Source: Sinotaia quadrata (lineage: Eukaryota > Mollusca > Gastropoda > Architaenioglossa > Viviparidae). Taken from it: 64,000 bases of DNA. Of the stretch, positions 59,155 through 64,000 are shown piece by piece (position 1 is the first letter of the stretch; each line of letters begins with the position of its first letter). Under the pieces are notes generated by a model. It was not told the DNA's origin. It worked only from the letters and a program-made list of their open reading frames with translations, and did no database searches. The stretch spans positions 63,667,759 through 63,731,758 of the forward strand of contig CM054181.1 of the NCBI GenBank assembly GCA_028829895.1. Direction: 5' to 3'. A program made the position numbers and the translations under genes.

Positions 59155-59350
59155 CAATTTAAAGCATGTCTCGATCAGCTGAATCCAAGACCTAGTCAAC
59201 ATGTCTCAGTCATCTGAATCCAATACCCAATCAACATGTCCATATTAACTGAATCCAATAACCAATTATCTTAACACAATCAATATGTCCATATTAATTG
59301 AATCCAATAACCAATTATCTTATCACAATCGGTTGAACCCAATGCTAACC
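59155..59350. repeat. Degenerate 35-54-bp repeat
   Basis: Two close units contain CATATTAATTGAATCCAATA ACCAATTATCTTA; older units lie to the left. Confidence 0.8.
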
Positions 59351-60269
59351 AACTGATTCCAGTGACCAAACAGGTAAGTCTCATGCATTTTGCAGATGTA
59401 AAATCCGAAAAAAACCCAACAAAATATGCACTTGTGTAAAATTTGAATAAATGGTTATGAATAAATGGTTATGCTATATTAATTCTCTGAAACACTGCAA
59501 CACCGTGAACAAATAAAATAAGGAGAGCTCTTGTTTATTTCCTAAAAAGCCGTGTGAAGTGTGACGGGTAAAGTTTGCTAGTAGGAATTTGATGGGATAT
59601 TGGGGGAGGGGGGGGAAGGAATAAATAATTCCTGTTGTTTCAAATTTCATTTCTAGCGATTACAGTCACGTGACGATTAAAGCGTGAAAATCACGATCTA
59701 GACATAGTTTATAACTGTAACTATTGTAAGCTACTGGATCTACTCAACGGTGTCATGTGACCATAACAACAACTACGACTTCGGCTCTATTTATTTTCGT
59801 GGAACCTTGATCTGTGATATTTTGTCTTTTGTAAAAAAAAACTTTTCATTTCACCAGTGTCGCCCCGTATAAGTTAAATTAAAACATATATATATATATA
59901 AAATCAAGTACAAAACTTAAATAATAAATGAACTATTCTTATTACAAAATACTACAACCAATAAAAGTAAATATAAAACTTACTCCTTACTCGCGCAAAC
60001 AATTACACTCTTAAAAATTAACAACGAATTATAATTTTCAAGAAACGAATTAAAACAAACTCATAAATGTACAAAATTCTGTATATCCAATAAAGGTAAA
60101 AAGAAAGGGCTAACATATCCGAGCCGTAACGAGTTTTTTTTTTTAAAACAACAAAAACAAATTATAACTTTTCAAGAAACAAATTAAAACAAATATATAA
60201 ATAAACAAAATTATGTACATCTAATACAGCTTGATGAGAAATGTTTTACCGTGCCCGAGCCGTAAAATT
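59351..60269. other. AT-rich non-coding stretch
   Basis: G-run near 59605. Two loosely similar ~110-bp segments (59990-60080 and 60140-60240) share TTTTCAAGAAAC-AATTAAAACAAA. Confidence 0.5.
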
Positions 60270-60680
60270 CCTGCAAGGAAAAGACAACTCCAGATCAAAT
60301 TCAGACTTCCCATTATTAACGTCAAACCCTCGTAACTTTGTCTCAGTCTGTAAAGTTGAACTGAGCAGGACTACAGACCAGCCATGTAAGCAACGATGCG
60401 CCGTATGCGCATAAATTATTTGCAAATGTTAAATACTTGGTGCATTTGACGTCCGATCTGGTTCAAGTTACTGAAAGCTTATTCTTCCGGACTTTCCGGA
60501 AGTTCGGGTGATTGGTTCCTACTCCATTCTTCATGAGATTTTGAATTGGACAGTTCTACGGTACGTTCTGGTGGGTGAACTAAATACAGGTATTATAAAA
60601 GTGCTGTAAAGCCCATCTCATTCAGGGTCTTATTGATAATAAGAACTAACCGGATTTATTTAGGACTTGTCAGTGTCCAT
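60270..60680 (+). mobile_element. LTR/promoter-like dispersed repeat fragment
   Basis: Begins with the block shared with 53498-53580. Further on it holds TTCCGGACTTTCCGGAAG, a TATA-type GTATTATAAAAGTG (near 60590) and a downstream start-like CCATCTCATTCAGGG. The layout resembles an LTR promoter. No coding sequence. Confidence 0.4.
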
Positions 60681-60844
60681 CTGAGGGCGAAACTCTAAAA
60701 ACTACTGATGAGAAGTATAAGTGAATTATTATTAATTAATTATTGAAGATTTTATTGTTTTCATTCTTTGGGTCTTAGAACACTTTAGCTATCGCCATAT
60801 ATTTTATTTGCTAAATAGAATTAAGACGACTGATTTAGTTCAGT

Positions 60845-61020
60845 GGGCACGGGGATCAGTGTCGTCTTAACGCATGGGCACGCTGGGCAGTTACTCGGGG
60901 ACCTCACGAGCATAAGGGCCTCATGCTAATCTATGCATGTTTTATTCCTGTGAGTGGTTGTGTAGGTAGGGACCCCAGAGCACTGCTTTGCCCGTGGGCC
61001 TATAAGACGGCCCTGACAAA
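60845..61020. repeat. Dispersed element with imperfect inverted ends
   Basis: Left GTCGTCTTAACGCATGGGCA and right TGCCCGTGGGCCTATAAGAC are approximate reverse complements. The unusually GC-rich inner sequence resembles a repeat class I have seen in many animal genomes. Class not assigned. Confidence 0.4.
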
Positions 61021-61435
61021 AGGTAGGAGGGGATTTTGTACTCACGCAGACGGGGGGTGGGTGATGGGTGAGTGAATTTGTTAGCACAACAAACTATGAG
61101 TTCATGCGAATCTACACGTTATCGTGTTCATGTAACACTTTAAAAGAAAAAAACTGGAAGTGCAGTCTTGTTTATACAAGAACTTCGTTAAATATAAAGT
61201 TCAAAGTCCAATTAACACTTGTTCACACATTTATTTTCCCCTCTTCCCTACTGTACTATGTGAGGGGTACTAGTGGCTGAGAGTAAAAGTACTTTTCATG
61301 AAAAAAGGCGGATGTTTTGATTGAAACACGTAATTAAAAAGTACATCATGATGAACGTCTTAATGTTTTCTGTCTGACAGTCTTATTTTTTTCTTTTAAA
61401 AAAACTTTTTTCTTAATGGGTCACTGGGTCACACT

Positions 61436-61471
<36 letters not shown>

Positions 61472-62252
61472 TCAGTTATACTCCGTTTACCATATGTCTT
61501 GAGAATTAAACAGGCACTAACAACTAGAATGATGGATTATTTTTGGCCCACACGAGGCTAAATTGCGTCTGATCTATCTAGACTGGCATTTTCAAACACG
61601 TTTGACCTACGTCACCATTTGTAATTTCTGGAAAAGTCTTTTCAAAATTAGACTTGCTTTTCAAACTGTTACCGAGACCAAGATCCGGCGTGTAAGGGTC
61701 ATTTTCCAAAAGTCTTGATTCTGAAGCAAGGTGAGGGTATCGGTCGATAAAACTACATTTTTGTCTTAATAAAATCTCGACATTTTAACAGAATGTTTAG
61801 ACTGTTTTCTTCTGCAGTTATATGGACGTCAAGATAAACTTTGTTGTGTATTCTGTATTAAGTCTATAGAAAATAAAAAAGATAAAATGCATGCAACTTT
61901 TAATGAAAGAGATAAAATGCACGCAACTTAAAGAGATAAAATGCATGCAACTTTCAATAATTTGTAATAACTTTTAACTTTCTCGTAATGTGCAGTTAGT
62001 GTAGAGATTATGCATGTACGGTTTTGCAAATATATTTCTAAAGAACATGTATTTTTTAAATAATAATTTTACAAACAAATATTGCTTTTGCATAAACAAT
62101 TGCAGAAAACCTCCTTTCTGCACAAAGATTTGCCAAACAATTACAATTGTTATTATTTTCAAACATATATCATTTTGTCATATGTCATATGTAAATAAAC
62201 ATATGTCATTTTGGTTCAAACTTTGTAGATATTTTTCAGACGCACACACAGA

Positions 62253-62305
<53 letters not shown>

Positions 62306-63165
62306 AAGTATGCACAAATATACCATGAAACATTTTTATACAAACATTTGCAGGTCAGCCACACTAACATAGGTCACACTCATGCATGAACATTTGACAT
62401 TGAAAAACTCATGTTCGCCCAAGTAAGTCGTGGACTCTCTTTTACACAAACCTTTGCCAAGCAAACACGTCACGCACGTTATGCTGTCAAATGTTGACCA
62501 AAGATGGAATTGTTTAAGCATTATTACTGGAAATGTGCGAAGAATTAAAGTAAGAGGAAAACATAAACTAACCACCACACCACATTCGCCATGATACAGA
62601 TTTTTAGCGTCTCCATTTTGGAAAGCAATGCTGCAAGGATCAGATACTTCAGCATGAAATAACTTCTTACTTTAGCCGAGGTATTATTTTTCTTACTGAC
62701 TAAATTGTATTCCTGATAAATTGCTCTACTCTCGTGCTTATCGAGGAGAGATGAGGGTGACATCATCATTAACCTTTCCATCCGGGTACCATACAGCTCA
62801 CGAGTTTTGATTGTGCGACAAGATAATACATCCAGACATTCTTGATATCTGGTTTCCAAATCCAGTGTTTAGCAAGAGAAATATTTTATTTTTAACTTCA
62901 TATTGTTGCTCAGAATAGTTACCTTATGGCGTTCGTGTTTACTCGCTGTTAAGGCATCCTATTACTAACTTTGACGTTTTAATTTAAATAAATATAAAAG
63001 GGTCTCGTTAGCTTATGCCTCCTAGACTTAAACAGATTTAAAATAAAAATAAACAGTATTTGAAGCTTAGCTACTGGGTTTGATTATCTTGAATCACTGA
63101 CCTCCACATTAGTGAAGTGTTGAAAACCCACCCAAAACGTCGCTGGCTGTAATGCCTCGCGCCAA
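61021..63165. other. Mostly non-coding stretch with small repeats
   Basis: Holds (TTTC)n at 61436-61475, three copies of GATAAAATGCATGCAACTTT at 61880-61955 and (CA)n at 62240-62302. The 104-codon minus open frame (62545-62859) is unassigned; no domain recognised. Confidence 0.5.
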
Positions 63166-63169
63166 ATAG

Positions 63170-63425
63170 CCCTTGTGTGTCATTATTGATCAGTAATCCT
63201 TGTGTGTCATTATTGATCAGTAATCCTTGTGTGTCATTATTGATCAATAATCCTTGTGTGTCATTATTGATCAATAATCCTTGTGTGTCATTATTGATCA
63301 GTAATCCTTGTGTTTCATTATTGATCAGTAATCCTTGTGTGTCATTATTGATCAGTAATCCTTGTGTGTCATTATTGATCAGTAATCCTTGTGTTTCATT
63401 ATTGATCAGTAATCCTTGTGGCGTG
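63170..63425. repeat. 27-bp minisatellite x ~9
   Basis: Unit CTTGTGTGTCATTATTGATC AGTAATC, with TGATCA in each unit. The length is a multiple of 3, so open on both strands. Confidence 0.97.
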
Positions 63426-63599
63426 ATGATAAGGCAGTTATCTTTATGCCAACGGTCAATGATCCATGCTGTCATTATTAATCCTTAATTCTTGTGGGTG
63501 TTAAATTGCTAGACGAATGCAAGCTAACCATCAAGGCAACATGGATATAAAAATTAGATGGTTGCTTTCATCAGAAAACAGGTTTGTTGACAGGTACAG

Positions 63600-64000
63600 G
63601 CAGCAACCATGATCATTACCAAAACTTCTCTTATCGTACTGATATAGACAGCAGTCAAGACTATCACCAAGACACTGTTGATGTTCTGAAATTGAGAGCA
63701 GTCATTACTAATATCAAGAAGAACATGTTAATGACTGATATAGAGAGCAGACATAACTATCACCAAGACACCTGTTGATGTACTAATATGGAAAGCAGTC
63801 GTAACTATCACAAAGACACCTGTTGATGTTACCTGTTATGGAAATCAGTCGTAACTATCACAAAGACACATGTTGATGTACTGATATGGAAAGCAGTCAT
63901 AACTATCACAAAGACACCTGTTGATGTTACCTGTTATGGAAATCAGTCGTAACTATCACAAAGACACATGTTGATGTACTGATATGGAAAGCAGTCATAA
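63600..64000. repeat. ~47-bp minisatellite with 94-bp higher-order unit, runs off the window
   Basis: Two unit types alternate: ...CACCTGTTGATGTTACCTGTT... and ...CACATGTTGATGTACTGAT... . The array continues past the right edge. Confidence 0.9.

Noticed and set aside
62545..62600. Signal-peptide exon for galaxin-like gene 2
   Set aside because: The hydrophobic segment meets a stop, and the nearby GTTAGT donor would be in phase 2, which does not fit the phase-1 acceptor at 56930.

Overview
The window is animal nuclear DNA. It has long introns, AT-rich non-coding sequence, abundant di- and tetranucleotide microsatellites, many tandem minisatellites, and only small degraded pieces of transposable elements. 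There are no bacterial-style gene clusters, and I found no rRNA gene, CRISPR array or confident tRNA gene. The two host genes I can support encode cysteine-rich galaxin-like proteins. Those genes, together with the repeat style and the mobile-element mix, fit a mollusc or another marine lophotrochozoan. That placement is an inference.

Host genes. Galaxin-like gene 1 lies on the minus strand and can be built as a two-exon model. It has a TATAAAAG box at 40323-40330, then exon 1 at 40233-40167 (a start codon and a signal peptide, ending in a GTGAGT donor in phase 1). A 4.7-kb intron follows, then exon 2 at 35470-34953, which carries the di-cysteine repeats and the stop. Galaxin-like gene 2, also minus, is represented by its terminal exon (56929-56601). 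That exon has a phase-1 acceptor at the homologous place, and a fresh 84-bp in-frame duplication. Its first exon was not found and may lie beyond the right edge.

Mobile-element remains. A candidate LTR insertion (2190-3595) splits an old minisatellite array. A Ty3/gypsy RNase H fragment lies at 7790-8031, and two tandem Helitron/Pif1-type helicase tail fragments lie at 12545-13001. Two non-LTR retrotransposon fragments are at 22311-22888 (head joined to tail) and 43255-43650. A candidate solo LTR (36867-38024) directly abuts a piece of a repetitive invertebrate ORF family (38025-38573), and both sit in the gene 1 intron. A second copy of that ORF family is at 41358-42290. A decayed gypsy pol region spans about 47480-49650. 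A second LTR-like segment with a 50-bp inverted repeat lies at 54005-54775, a promoter-like LTR fragment at 60270-60680, and a 37-bp A-tailed insertion with 13-bp target-site duplications at 57247-57294.

Tandem repeats. About thirty distinct minisatellites (units of roughly 20-84 bp) and some twenty microsatellites cover a large share of the window. Several units are multiples of 3 bp, which creates long but spurious open reading frames. Some arrays show alternating higher-order structure. No novel multi-gene system is visible. The most informative items are the galaxin gene model, the datable nested insertions and the structured satellites.
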